From Uranotaenia lowii (lineage: Eukaryota; Arthropoda; Insecta; Diptera; Culicidae): DNA of 64,000 nt. Below, in pieces: positions 42,646-53,891 of this stretch. The notes below the pieces were generated by a model. That model did no database searches. It saw nothing but the letters and a program-made list of their open reading frames with translations, and was not told the origin of the DNA. The translations under genes were made by a program, and so were the position numbers. The stretch lies in the NCBI RefSeq assembly GCF_029784155.1, contig NC_073691.1, positions 62,199,746 to 62,263,745 on the forward strand. Direction: 5' to 3'. Numbering within the stretch: the first letter of the stretch is position 1; the number at the start of each line of letters is the position of its first letter.

Positions 42646-44540
42646 GTCGCAAATTCTACCCGCATATTTTCACCACCTTTCATTTCATCTAACTTTCTAT
42701 CCATCTATAAAAAAATCATACCTTTAGATGTCCCTACTAAAAAAGACATAACTTTTCATCGATATGGCCGATAAGTTAAAGTAACATTATAAATTACCTT
42801 CACCTTTCTTTCAAAGAGGGAAATGAGCAATCACTCACCTGTTGTAAGCGATATGTCAAATTATTTTAACTCCTACCGAAAAAGATCGTCCCGATCCGCA
42901 TTTGTAAGTCATCGCACGTTTCACCGCACTTTTCGGAAGAACCGACTGTGGACGACTGGCCGACGTTAATTCATCTCCGATTGCGGTCACAATCGGTCCG
43001 CTACTGCCTTTGACACCACCACCAAAGGCGCTATCAGGTTACATCAATCTCCGAAAGCATTAAGCATAAGGTTGTTCTAACTACTTGAATGTACCACACA
43101 CACACACATGAGGGTGCAGTGGCTGAATTACGTCCGACTGAAATTGTTGAAGGATGCTTTTTGTTTGTGTTTGCGGTTTTGTAATCGATATCCCAAAAAA
43201 GGGAAAAATCCATTTGCGGTCACATTTGAGGCATCCCAAAAATCATCGATTCATACCCGGTTTGAACATGAAAGGCTGAATCGGTTCTGTCGTACTCAAA
43301 TACATACTAGGTTATCATTAGAATTGAATGAACAGCTTAAATTATGAACCCCTTACTATCGGGCTATCGGGTTCCAACGCTGGTAACCCTATCGCCTATA
43401 GGTCCGATCTGTCACCGGATCCGAACGAAACCGAACCGAAAGGAAGATTCACTAGATTTGGTGAGAACGACCGGTGGCAGGCCGACAAAAATGGTCACAC
43501 CGGCTTCAAACTTGCTACGGCAATGGAAAACCTGTCCCTCCGATATTCGTCAGCGATGGGCATGAAATGCAGCTTACTGCGATCGAGACTCAAGTGCGCG
43601 GCACCTACACTTACCCTACGCAACAACACAAACTGTAACTGCACTCATTTATAAATCAATCTGAGAGCTTGTCCCGTTCTCCTTCTTTGATGGATGGACA
43701 GGTTTTCTACTACGGACGAATGGACGCGAAGGTCGTCAAAATTGAACGGTGATCGACGGATCTCACTTCAATGCCGTTCGCCTCGGCGAATGAGCGAGTG
43801 ATTATGACCTACATTCAGTTAGATTGAATGTTTATCCATCGACGGTGTTGGGTGGGTGATGGCAATCCCGGAAAACTCTCGACTAGCGATGGATGAATAC
43901 ACCAAGGTCATTTTCCGCTTATTTAAGAACTCTCCAACATAACCCTATCTTCCAAGTTCGAACTTTATGGTCCCCCAACTAAGAGTGATAGGAAGTCGAC
44001 AATGAATGGATCGTTTTTTATGGGTCGATTGCCATTTCACTGACCTAGTGCGCCCGACTAAAAGGGCAGAACCAACGGACGAACTCATAACCTATCCCAT
44101 GTGGCGGCAATCGTTTCGAACGAATGATAAACATCGACCACCGGGCGCTGCGGCCATAAAAAGGAGTGTGGTCGCCCGATGATGATCATAAAACCGATAC
44201 CGCACGCCAGTGGCGTGAGCTCTACTGAGAAAGTGTATGGTTCTAAGAAACAATTTATGTTCTAACCAATTTGATGAGTTGATGAAAACACCTACTAATT
44301 TGAAAGCTCAAATTTTAACAAAAAGCTTCAATTACTGCCTATTCTTCACAGCACTTACCAATTATGTTTCTTCTTTATTATTAAAATTTTCCGAAGTTAT
44401 TTTGACAGATGCTGAAACTTTTTTGATTTATTCGCAAATTATTGTGAAATTTTTTGTAGAAATGTTATTGGATATTGTTAAGGAATTTTATATAATTATT
44501 GAACCCTATAGATAATAAATTCAAGGTCACATCTCATTTA
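42646..44540. other. Non-repetitive island after the minisatellite
   Basis: 42780-44230 is complex, less AT-rich, non-repetitive DNA with many CpG-bearing words and no gene found. 43095-43106 is a short CA run. 44230-44540 is AT-rich. It is a candidate for regulatory DNA in the integrin intron, on composition alone. Confidence 0.4.
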
Positions 44541-44850
44541 ACCAGTACTAGCTGACCCGGTGTGCTTTGCTACACCATTCAAAAACAAATAAACAAATGA
44601 TATTTTTAGAAATTATTTACATTTTAATTGTTTTGTTGGCATTATTTTCAATCAAACCTTTCTTCTATCTAATATATAAAGATGAGTTGGACTATATATG
44701 TTTGTTTGTATGCACCTTATACAAATCCACACCGCTTAACCGATCAGCCTGAAATTTCGTACAGTTATGTGTTTGGACCATGGTAAGGTTTTAGTAATAG
44801 TTTTGAGCCTCTCCCTCCTAATAAAAGGGACCCTCCCATACAACTTTCGT
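44541..44850. repeat. Dispersed repeat end and companion block
   Basis: 44541-44576 reads TACTAGCTGACCCGGTGTGC..CTACACC, an inverted match to 18541-18580. 44670-44850 has the wording 'atatataaagatgagttgga', 'tttgtttgtatgcacc' and 'gcttaaccgatc', a type of repeat common in insects. I do not assign a superfamily. Confidence 0.5.
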
Positions 44851-45144
44851 TTTTATTCACACGAATCAAAGGTCATGGCATCCATTTTATCAACCGACTT
44901 TTTTTCCCTTGGCGGGTTGTTTTCACCATCACCATGGGCTGGGCATTAGCAGCAACCATCCAGCAGTTCATGTGTTCTGGATAGCAAATCGAAGCTTGCT
45001 GAGCATCAATAATTTGAATGAGGAAATTTTGGCGGGTGTTTTTTGTCCTTCTACTGTTCAAAGCCCGTGCTATACGAGATATAAGGATGCAATTATATGC
45101 TTACATTTTGAATTGAAAAATACAACTAGCCTGTTAGGAATACA

Positions 45145-45366
45145 TTGGGGCTTATTCTGCGACGCGACTGACGTGACTCACGAAATTTCACTTCTTCGTC
45201 CTGACTCCAGAAAATCATTCAGAAAAGATATTTGTGTATCGATGAGCTCTGAAGACCAATAACAGCTCATCCGAACGAAAATTTTGAGGCTAGAGAGGTA
45301 TTTAAGCGAGAAGAACGATATGAAATTTCGTAAGTCACGTCACTCGCGTCGCAGAATAAGCCCCAT
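45145..45366. mobile_element. Small MITE with long inverted ends
   Basis: About 220 bp. Inverted ends of about 45 bp: TGGGGCTTATTCTGCGACGC at the left and, on the opposite strand, the same 20 bases at the right, continuing GA.TGACGTGACT.ACGAAATTTCA. No clear target duplication and no coding sequence. Confidence 0.85.
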
Positions 45367-46655
45367 TGACAAGAATTATAGTGACTTTCAAAGTGCTATG
45401 AATCGATTTTCATAAATTTCAGCTTTTAAGAGCCAACCATTTTCATATTTTTGGGATTTTTCATAGAGATAGAAAAATTTATTAGATTCAGATTTATAAG
45501 TCCAAAGCTGCGATTTAAACGCTTCAATAGTCTTCGAGGAATTCAAAAGGGGTTTTAGAAAATAGATTAGGTAAATAAATCTTTGGTTTTGAGTTTTTAT
45601 ACAATTCAATTTCATTGGCCAGGAAGCCACCACCGGACCCTGACGGAAAATGTTCTTGGAAGTGACCCCAGTTAATCCCCTTTCCTTTCCTATAATAAGA
45701 TGTGAATTAACAGTTGAGTAGCCGTGACGATTACGGCCCCCTCTTACTAACCCAAAGTTAGGAAAAATACTCCCGGCACATAAAAACTTTATAAGTAAAA
45801 TGCCTTAATAAAACCATTTGTGAATAAAAAAAAAAATCATTGACCCATTTTTAACTTTTGATTTTTGGTCATCGATGTGACTTGACAACATTGATCACTT
45901 TTCACAATAATTAATGGGATGACTGTATCCAAGAATTGAAACATTGAAATATAACTAAAATTAAATCTATTTCAAAACATTATAATGGTAACTTCGGTTC
46001 AGAGATAGTTTGTTATCGAAAACTTTAAAAAACTATTAGTGGAACTTTCAACATTTAAGAACTCCTTGATTTTTACATGATTTAAAAAGCTTTTTATTCA
46101 TTCAGGCATATAGATTAGGGTGGCAGTCAAAAAGGGTAATGTCGAATTTAAAAACCGACCATAAACATGCTTTAAATTGACTCCAAGAAACTGATCAGTT
46201 CAAAATTTCAGCTCAACTGTACTTGTTTAGAGGCGCCTAGAAGGACTCAAAGTTTCTTATTTTATAACCCTAAAAAATCATTAAACGGGGAACCAACGGA
46301 AATAGGGAAGTCAACAAATTAAAAAAACTGCATTTTTACCAAACTCAAGGATGAAAAACTGAAAATGAAACTTTCAAAATAAGCTTTCAAATAAGCCCAA
46401 CCGATCAGCAATAACATGTAAGGCAACTAAGTTATGGTCAAAAAAAATTCCAAGTTATTTTCTACGTTTGGAATATTTGTTAGAAATTATCAAAAAATGA
46501 TCAATGTTAAACTGAAGTTTTAATAAAGTCAGTCTTCAAAAATATTTCATCGAAATATCCATAAACCAAGTTCAACTCATTAGCTTCCAAATCAGCTTGC
46601 CAGATAAACAATACGTTGTTTGTTAACAGAAATTCGCGTGAAATAAAAATGCATG
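45367..46655. other. Non-coding DNA with unclassified repeat-like segments
   Basis: 45600-45780 is fairly complex; the rest is AT-rich. GATTAGGGTGGCAG near 46112 and CCCACCCTGAGATG near 46853 could be degraded inverted ends of one element, but the match is weak. Confidence 0.35.
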
Positions 46656-47093
46656 TTTAAGAAGACTGGTCCCAAACTTTGGCCGTTAAACCATACTGCG
46701 GGTTGATCCCAAACTTTTGGACGATAACTTAAGAAGCTATTTTTAATGTTTTGAGTACATTGCAAATTTTTTGCACAAAACTAAACAAAGTTGTTTTGAT
46801 AAGTATGAAGAAAGGATTCAAATGCAACTCGAATTTTAAAATTTGATCCATCCCACCCTGAGATGATGGGTTTGAATTTTAGGTTCAGTTTTTGGAAAAT
46901 GTCCCACCTTTAAGCTAAACTTAATATGAAGTAAACATAATTTTTTTTCCAAATACATCCGAGGAAGGTTTAGCTCACGATCTTTTGAATGAAATCAGAA
47001 GATATGCAATATGTCATAAGGTGGCTGAGATATGGCCGATCAAAATTTGCATGTTTTTAAGGGGGTGATCCCAAACTTTTCGCCGGCAGTGTA
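46656..47093. mobile_element. Tc1-like remnant, right end only
   Basis: The right end, read inward on the minus strand, is CACTGCCGGCGAAAAGTTTG followed by GGATCACC, with TA outside (47092-47093). This is the style of Tc1-type inverted repeats. Two internal echoes, GGTCCCAAACTTTGGCCG (about 46670) and TGATCCCAAACTTTTGGACG (about 46705), lie in direct orientation. No left end and no transposase were found. Confidence 0.6.
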
Positions 47094-47109
47094 TATACAT
47101 AGTTTCAAA

Positions 47110-47720
47110 CCAAACGCATCGACAACCGGCCGAACACAACACGCTGTGGAAAATCAGCACACCTCCAATTACGATGATGTCAAGCAAGACCTTGGAAAAA
47201 AAGAAGCGATGAGGGTAGAAGGAAAATCATAGAAACACTCCACATAAAGGTGAGAGGAGAGAGAGCAGTCAACATCCAAAGGGACGCCATAGAAATTTTC
47301 AATATTTACAATGCTATCATAAAAAAGCTAAGCGGGATGCCCCAATTCCAGAGAACGATCCAACCGAAAACTAAGCCGACGACGAACCAATCGAAAGTAC
47401 ACCAAGACGTCGGCTGACTAGGAGCATCTATCTGATGTCGATTTCTAATATCCAACGAAGTACGAAGGTCGTGAAGAATACCACGTGGCAAAACAAGTTG
47501 TGAGTTTCGCGACAGTGTGCACTAGAATGGTTTTTTGAAATTTTGAATGATGTTATTAGAAAATTGAACAATTGTGAAAAAGAATTTTAAAATTTATATT
47601 CTATTTCTTTTTAATTTAAATATTGTTTTTCTGAGGATGGTTGAAATTCAGTAAGCCGAAACGTTAAAAAAACAGCATTTACGTTTGTCGTTAATCATCG
47701 AAAAGTATCAATTAAAGAAG
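47110..47720 (+). mobile_element. Penelope-like retroelement 3' remnant
   Basis: After a frameshift near 47215 the plus strand reads RKIIETLHIKVRGERAVNIQ and IFNIYNAII (about 47215-47320), resembling the last part of the Penelope GIY-YIG endonuclease region, followed by a stop near 47418. Further on, 47631-47665 resembles the hammerhead ribozyme core found in Penelope-like elements. Both the protein match and the family are my recognition and could be wrong. Confidence 0.5.
47631..47665 (+). ncRNA. Hammerhead-ribozyme-like core (degenerate)
   Basis: CTGAGGA, then a short potential stem (GGTT with AGCC), then GAAACGTT. This follows the order CTGATGA, stem II, GAAAC of a hammerhead core but with T to G at one invariant position, so cleavage is doubtful. 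Confidence 0.35.
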
Positions 47721-48660
47721 ACCTTGTCAAACAAAAAAAAATCTACAAAATTGTTAACTAGTTACACTTGAAGGCGCAATTTTTAATTTTTAGATAAAAG
47801 TAATTTTTTAAGTCCTTTTCATCAGGTAATTATCGGGATAATATAAGCTATTGGTCAAATAATAATAATTTCGTGCTAACAATGATCAAGATCAATTCAG
47901 AAGAAAAATATATCTTTTTGGACTCTAGGGATCAATTGCAACCATAATTTTGTTTCAAGTAAAATATATTTGAAAGTGAGAAAAAAGACCTCCTGGTCAC
48001 ATATTAAAAAAAATTTCAAAAAAAGTTCATTAACTCAAAAAATAATATTTTTAAAATTTTTTGAGATAACAGCTATTTGGCTCATTTTCTTAGAACATTC
48101 GATCGTTGTAAGACATTCCGGTTTCTAGATGTAGCTAAGGAATCAACTGACCCATGGGATCAAGTATCCTCATATTCCCCTTCTACTGCATTGTTTACAT
48201 CAATTGACAAATGATGGTTACACAAAAAAAAAAATCCTTAAAAAATTGTCAAAACAACCCAAACAGATTGCCAAAACATTTCGCATTTTAATGGGAACCA
48301 TGCGTCATCACAAATAAAGGGTATTAAATTAAAATTCAATAAAAATGAAATTATTCAGGTTTTACTAAACGATTAAGATTAGAACAGCGTGCATAAAAAC
48401 AGGCTCTCAAACCATATGGGAATTCTGTTTCTCAGTTTCTCGTCCATAGAAGAGGTTGCAAAAATCCAATACATATGTACCTATTAAGCAGATCTTTGCG
48501 CCAAAAATGCGCTGAAAAGTGTACTGTACCATTGGAAAATTCATTGAAAAAGCACTATTTGCATAAATACTCGAGCTCCCAGGCAAAATGATGCATGACC
48601 AACCACTACATTCAAGAGAAACAAGTAAACTGTACCAACACATGAAAAGGATGTACACCT
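47721..48660. other. AT-rich non-coding DNA
   Basis: No gene or repeat end recognised. Confidence 0.4.
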
Positions 48661-48783
48661 AGGTTTTTTTTACACGGTTTTTTTTTACGCGGTTTTTTTT
48701 TACACGGCTTTTTTTACACGGTTTTCGGGAATTAACACGGTTTTTTTTACACGGTTTTCGCGAATTAACACGGTTTTTGAGAG
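48661..48783. repeat. 'TTTTTTTTACACGG' array, left
   Basis: Irregular tandem words TTTTTTTTACACGG and ACACGGTTTTCGGGAATTA. The same words, in the same orientation, recur at 50745-50845 on the other side of the satellite palindrome. Confidence 0.85.
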
Positions 48784-48859
48784 AAAATATTCAAAGTCCC
48801 TTTCAAAGGAAAACACTTAAAATCTTTTTGAAGTTGGGAAAATCTTATCTCTTAGACTA

Positions 48860-49260
48860 AGAAAATGATACATGAGACCTGAGACCTGGGATATGAGACC
48901 TGGGATCTGAGACCTGAGACCTGAGACCTGAGATTTGAGACCTGAGACCTGAGACCTGAGACCTGAGACATGAGACCTGAGACATGAGACATGAGACCTG
49001 AGACATGAAACATTAGAAATTAGACATGAGACCTGAGACCTGGAAACTGAGACAGGGGATATTAGACTTGAGACCTCAGCATGAGACATGAGACCTGAGA
49101 CATGAGACAAGAGCCATGAAACATGAGACTTTAGACCTGAGACATGGGACATGACACATGAGGCATGAGACATAAGACATGAGACCTGAGGCATGAGACA
49201 AGAGCCATGAAACATGAGACCTGAGACCTGAGACATGAGACTTTGGACCTGAGACCGGAG
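48860..49260. repeat. 7-bp minisatellite (GAGACCT), left arm
   Basis: Tandem GAGACCT / GAGACAT units with interspersed variants, about 55 units. It is the inverted counterpart of 50263-50720. Confidence 0.93.
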
Positions 49261-49261
49261 A

Positions 49262-49990
49262 CAAGCTACTAGAATTAGTACCGCGAGAAATAAGTTTTTC
49301 TCCGATTTCAACATGCGACCCCTCTAATGAAAGGGTTTGACTTGTGGGTGACGAAAAATGGTGTCGCGACTTCGCTAGTACAAGCTACTAGTGTTAGTAC
49401 CGCGAAAAATTAGTTAAGCTCCGATTTCAACTTTCGACTCCTCTAGTGAAAGGGTTTGACTTGATGGGGACGAAAAATAGTGTCGCGACTTCGCTAGTAC
49501 AAGCTACTAGTGTTAGTACCGCGATTAATTAGTTTAGCTCCGATTTCAACTTTCGACCGGTCAAGTGAAAGGGTTTGACTTATAAGGGACGAAAAATAGT
49601 GTCGCGACTTCGCTAGTACAAGCTACAAGGGTTAGTACCGCGAGAAGTTAGTTAAGCTCCGATTTAGACTTGCGACCCCTCTAGTGAAAGGGTTTGACTT
49701 GTAGGTGACGAAAAATAGTATAGCGAGTTCGCTAGTACAAGCTACTAGTGTTAGTACCGCGAAAAATTATTTAAGCTCTGATTTCAACTTTCGCCCGGTC
49801 AAATGTAATGGTTTGACTTGTAGGTAACGAAAAATAGTGTCGCGACTTCACTAGTACAAGCTACTAGGGTAAGTACATGTAGAAATTAGATTAGCTCCGA
49901 TTTCAACTTTCGATCGTTCAAGTGAAAGGGCTTCACTTTTAGGTGATGAAAAATAGTGTCGCGAGCTCGCTAGTACAAGCTCTAGGGTTG
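49262..49990 (+). repeat. 119-bp satellite, six forward units
   Basis: Units begin CAAGCTACTAG at 49262, 49381, 49500, 49619, 49738, 49857 and 49976 (partial), an exact 119-bp period. Each unit contains TTAGTACCGCGA, CTCCGATTTCAACTTTCGA, AAAGGGTTTGACTTGTAGG and TGTCGCGACTTCGCTAGTA. Units differ by point changes only. Confidence 0.95.
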
Positions 49991-50262
49991 AAACTAATTT
50001 CTACCTGTACAAACCCTAGAAGCTTGTACTAGCGAAGTCGCGACACTATTTTTCGTCACCTACAAGTCAAACCCTTTCATTTGACCGGTCGAAAGTTGAA
50101 ATCGGAGCTAAACTAATTTCTCGCGGTACTAAAACTAGTAGCTTGTACTAGCGATGTCGCGACACTAATTTTCGTCTCCCACAAGTCAAACCCTTTCACT
50201 AGAGGGGTCGCAAGTTGAAATCGGAGCTAATATAATTTTTCGCGGTAATAACACTAGTAGCT
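49991..50262 (-). repeat. 119-bp satellite, inverted units
   Basis: The same 119-bp unit on the opposite strand: AGCTTGTACTAGCG starts at 50021 and 50140, with the next phase point at 50259, again exactly 119 bp apart. Orientation switches within about 49985-50010. Confidence 0.95.
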
Positions 50263-50720
50263 GGTCTCAGGTCTAAAGTCTCATGTCTCAGGTCTAATCT
50301 TTCATGGCTCTTGTCTCATACCTCAGGTCTCATGTCTTATGTCTCATGTCTCATGTCTCAGGTCTCAGGTCTCAGGTCTCATATCTCATGTCTCATGGCT
50401 CATGTCTCATGTCTCATGTCTCATGTCTCAGGTCTCAGGTCTCAGGTGTCATGTCTTAAGTCTCAAGTCTCATGTCTGAGGTCTCATGTCCAATGTCTCA
50501 GTTCTCAGGTCTCGTGTTTTATGTCTTAGGTTTCTAGTCTCATGTTTCAGGTCTAATGTCCCATGTCTTTGGTCTCATTCTTCAAGTCTTCAGATCTCAG
50601 GTCCCTGGACTTAGGTCTCAGGTGTCATGTCTAAAGTCTCAGGTCTCATGTCTCTAGTCTACATTCTCAAGTCCAGGTCTCAAGTCTCAAGTCTCAGGTC
50701 TCAGGTCTTAAGTGTCAGTA
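50263..50720. repeat. 7-bp minisatellite (AGGTCTC), right arm
   Basis: Reverse complement of the left 7-bp array. It joins the 119-bp unit at the same point as on the left (GAGAC.AGCTACTAG, read outward from each side). Confidence 0.93.
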
Positions 50721-50744
50721 CTTCAGAGCTGCAGAATTCGAATG

Positions 50745-50845
50745 GTCTTTTTTTACACGGTTTTCGGGAATTAACACGGTTTTTTTTTACACGGTTTTCG
50801 GGAATTAGCACGGTTTTTTTTACACGGTTTTTTTTTACGCGGTAC
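50745..50845. repeat. 'TTTTTTTTACACGG' array, right
   Basis: Direct counterpart of 48661-48783 with two CGGTTTTCGGGAATTARCAC words. Related wording, inverted, occurs inside the hAT-like element at 31560-31640. Confidence 0.85.
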
Positions 50846-50883
50846 GTATATCAGTGTAAAAAAAAAACCTTACTGTATCTCCA

Positions 50884-52931
50884 TTAGGGTGTCCCAAAAT
50901 TGCATTACTTCTGGGAATCTGGGGGCTCACCCTCCAAATGGTAGATTAGGATGTACCGAACAAACTTTTGTATGGAGCTGACTAAAAAAAATCATGTTTA
51001 GAGGTTCCGCAAGCGCGATCTTTAAAAAAAGTCCACTTTCAAAAGATTTGATTTTAAATAAATTCTGGGTCCAAAAATTTTCATAAAATTTATATATTTT
51101 ATATTTTTTTAATTTTGTTTGAATTAAAAACTACACGTAAAAAATGCAAAATGAACCAAATTTGTATCAAAATGTAAAACTAGCAAGCTATTTTCAAGGG
51201 AAAAAAATTTTTTGGTCCAAAAGTTTTGAATTCAACTGACCAAAATGTGTACCAAGCGTAGAATATTTTTGATACCAATGCCATCAAAAGATGCGGATTT
51301 TTGTGCACTTAAACTTTGCTGAACAAAACATGTGGTTTGTATCAACGTGTGAACAGCTATTCACGATGTAATGCTTAACAAAAATAACAATTTAGGATAT
51401 TTTTTATTTAATTTATCAAATTTGTCTTAATAAATACCTACTTTAAAATCAAAATACTTGCACTTTGATGGTTTAAAGGAGTCATCAGAAGGCCATATGC
51501 CGAATTTGAGCAGAATCGGACAACAGGAAGGGGTTGCACTGAATCTCAAGTGGGAAAGGGATTCTGAGACATAGTGTTCTAAAGAAGCATAAAAAACTGG
51601 TTTTTCATCATACATTTTTGTCTTTACCAATCGATTGCTTGATTTATGTAAGTTTTGATAAATTTCAATAAAGACTAACATTTCACCTGAAGACTGCAAC
51701 TCGATTGGACTTAAAACAAAAAAAGTTATGGCTGTTCAAAGATTGTATTTTGGTTACAAATTGTCCTGTAAAAAGCAATGAGTAAAAAGTACTCACTGTG
51801 TGTTAAACGACAATTTGCCACAAATATACAATCTTGGAACAGCCATAACTTTTTTGTTTTAAGTCCAATCGAGTTGCAGTCTTCAAGTGAAATGTTAGTC
51901 TTAATTGAAATTTTAATAAAACCTTCATAATCAAGCAATCGATTGGTAAAGACAAAAATGCATGATGAAAACCAGTTTTTTATGCTTCTTTAGAACACTA
52001 TGTCTTAGAATCCCTTTCCCACTTGAGATTCAGTGCAACCCCTTCCTGTTGTCCGATTCTGCTCAAATTCGGCATATGGCCTTTTGATGACTCCTTTAAA
52101 CCATCAAAGTCTTTTTTGCAAGTATTTTAATTTTAAAGTAGGTATTTATTAAGACAATTTTGATAAATTAAATAAAAAATATCCTAAATTGTTATTTTTG
52201 TTAAGCATTACATCGTGAATAGCTGTTCACACGTTGATACAAACCACATGTTTTGTTCAGCAAAGTTTAAGTGCACAAAAATCCGCATCTTTTGATGGCA
52301 TTGGTATCAAATTTTTGTCCACTTTCGAAAGATTTGATTTTAAATAAATTCTGGGTCCAAAAATTTTCATAAAATTTATATATTTTACATTTTTTTATTT
52401 TGTTTGAATTAAAAACTACACGTAAAAAATACAAAATGAACCAAATTTGTATCAAAATGTAAAACTAGCAAGCTATTTTCAAGGAAAAAAATTTTTTGGT
52501 CCAAAAGTTTTGAATTCAACTGTCCAAAATGTGTACCAAACGTAGAATATTTATTCTACGTTTGGTACACATTTTGGACAGTTGAATTCAAAACTTTTGG
52601 ACCAAAAAATTTTTTTCCTTGAAAATAGCTTGCTAGTTTTACATTTTGATACAAATTTGGTTCATTTTGTATTTTTTACGTGTAGTTTTTAATTCAAACA
52701 AAATAAAAAAATATAAAATATATAAATTTTATGAAAATTTTTGGACCCAGAATTTATTTAAAATCAAATCTTTTGAAAGTGGACTTTTTTTAAAGATCGC
52801 GCTTGCGGAACCTCTAAACATGATTTTTTTTAGTCAGCTCCATACAAAAGTTTGTTCGGTACATCCTAATCTACCATTTGGAGGGTAAGCCCCCAGATTC
52901 CCAGAAGTAATGCAATTTTGGGACACCCTAA
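50884..52931. mobile_element. Complex fold-back element A-B-B'-a-A'
   Basis: 2,048 bp. Outer ends TTAGGGTGTCCCAAAATTGC are inverted copies, flanked by TCTCCA on both sides (50878-50883 and 52932-52937). Modules: A (50884-51267), B (51268 to about 51790), B' (to about 52311, inverted B), a partial direct copy of A (about 52312-52550), and A' (52553-52931, inverted A). The a/A' joint is CGTAGAATATTTATTCTACG. No transposase is encoded; short frames in the arms are shadows of the repeats. Superfamily unknown. Confidence 0.9.
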
Positions 52932-52937
52932 TCTCCA

Positions 52938-53350
52938 TATATGGCTTAACGATTTTTAGAAGCATCTCTAATATGTTAGAATAGAGGAATATCTATTTTC
53001 ATGAAAAAACAACGCTCTATCGTAGATAGAAACTAGCTCACGTAATATTTTGTCTCCTTTGTTTATACACCTTTGATATTTTCTCATGTCTAGCTCCAGT
53101 TTCAAGCTCGCGTTCATTTACAACTATGTTTTTATGTTGAATAAAGATTCCAATGTTTTTTTTGCGGAGTAGTAGCGAAAACTTATTCCGGAGTAAAAAG
53201 TGTATATCAATGTGATCACAGATCTAGTTTTAGTATGTTTATACATAGATCCACTACTCAAATTGAGTTTTTAATGTAATGGAATATTGTTCTCTAAAAA
53301 GGGATTCACCGTTAAGTAGTGCAAATGTTGGCCTACCATGAGGTACTGAA
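52938..53350. other. Non-coding spacer
   Basis: AT-rich DNA without recognised features between the fold-back element and the non-LTR 3' end. Confidence 0.4.
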
Positions 53351-53354
53351 AACG

Positions 53355-53870
53355 GTTTTTGTTTATTTATTTATTTATTGCCATTATTGCCAATCTTGTA
53401 ACTTCTTACAATGTGTTATACTCATGTGTTTTCCTAGCTAAATTTTTGTTCGTTCATTTTTTTTAAAGATTATGTCGTTCTTAATCCTGCTAATTAGTCC
53501 TGCTAATAAACCCCTCTTAAACTCTGACCTAGATCTAATAGATTTTACATGGAAAGGAATAACGTTCCAGTTAACGATACCTCTCACGAAAAACGAGTTA
53601 CTATAGTAAACGGAACTGTGTCGGGGAATAACGAAACATCCTGTTCGAGAACTACGTAGGGGTACAAGAAGAGATCTTAGATATTCCGGTTTGCCGTAGG
53701 ATAGAATCCTATGAATAACAGTAAAGGATCTGAAAGCATAAAATCTCTCGAAGCGACATCCTAATAAATCTTTTTGAAGATGTGAGACGTATGAGAATCT
53801 TGTAAGATTTGGTACTTTTGGAGATAGATCCTTTTCACGTGTTGGTACAGAAATACATTTTATAGGATTT
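53355..53870 (-). mobile_element. Non-LTR retrotransposon 3' end (Jockey/CR1 type)
   Basis: The 3' terminal part of a LINE: the ORF2 C-terminus followed by an approximately 80-bp 3' UTR ending in AATAAATAAATAAATAAA on the minus strand. 5'-truncated at about 53870. No clear target duplication found. Confidence 0.85.
53438..53857 (-). CDS. Non-LTR ORF2 C-terminal fragment (139 codons, no Met)
   Basis: An uninterrupted frame ending in TAG at 53438-53440. It includes PEYLRSLLVPLRSSRTGCFV, then IPRHSSVYYSNSFFVRGIVN and a WN.IP....IRS...FKR block. This is the pattern at the extreme C-terminus of Jockey/CR1-group ORF2 proteins, after the RT thumb. It has no start codon because the element is truncated. 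The absence of stops suggests a young insertion. Confidence 0.85.
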   Translation of the reverse strand, partial: CISVPTREKDLSPKVPNLTRFSYVSHLQKDLLGCRFERFYAFRSFTVIHRILSYGKPEYLRSLLVPLRSSRTGCFVIPRHSSVYYSNSFFVRGIVNWNVIPFHVKSIRSRSEFKRGLLAGLISRIKNDIIFKKNERTKI

Positions 53871-53891
53871 TCATCCTATTGGATAATTCAT

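Noticed and set aside
40385..42774. Five overlapping ORFs of 747-780 codons on both strands
   Set aside because: They are translations of a stop-free 9-bp tandem repeat with no non-repetitive domain.
48817..49314. 165-codon Ser/Val/Leu-repeat ORF
   Set aside because: It is a translation of the 7-bp minisatellite.
48860..50720. CRISPR-like array
   Set aside because: There are no unique spacers between repeats; the 7-bp and 119-bp units are contiguous satellites in a eukaryotic genome.
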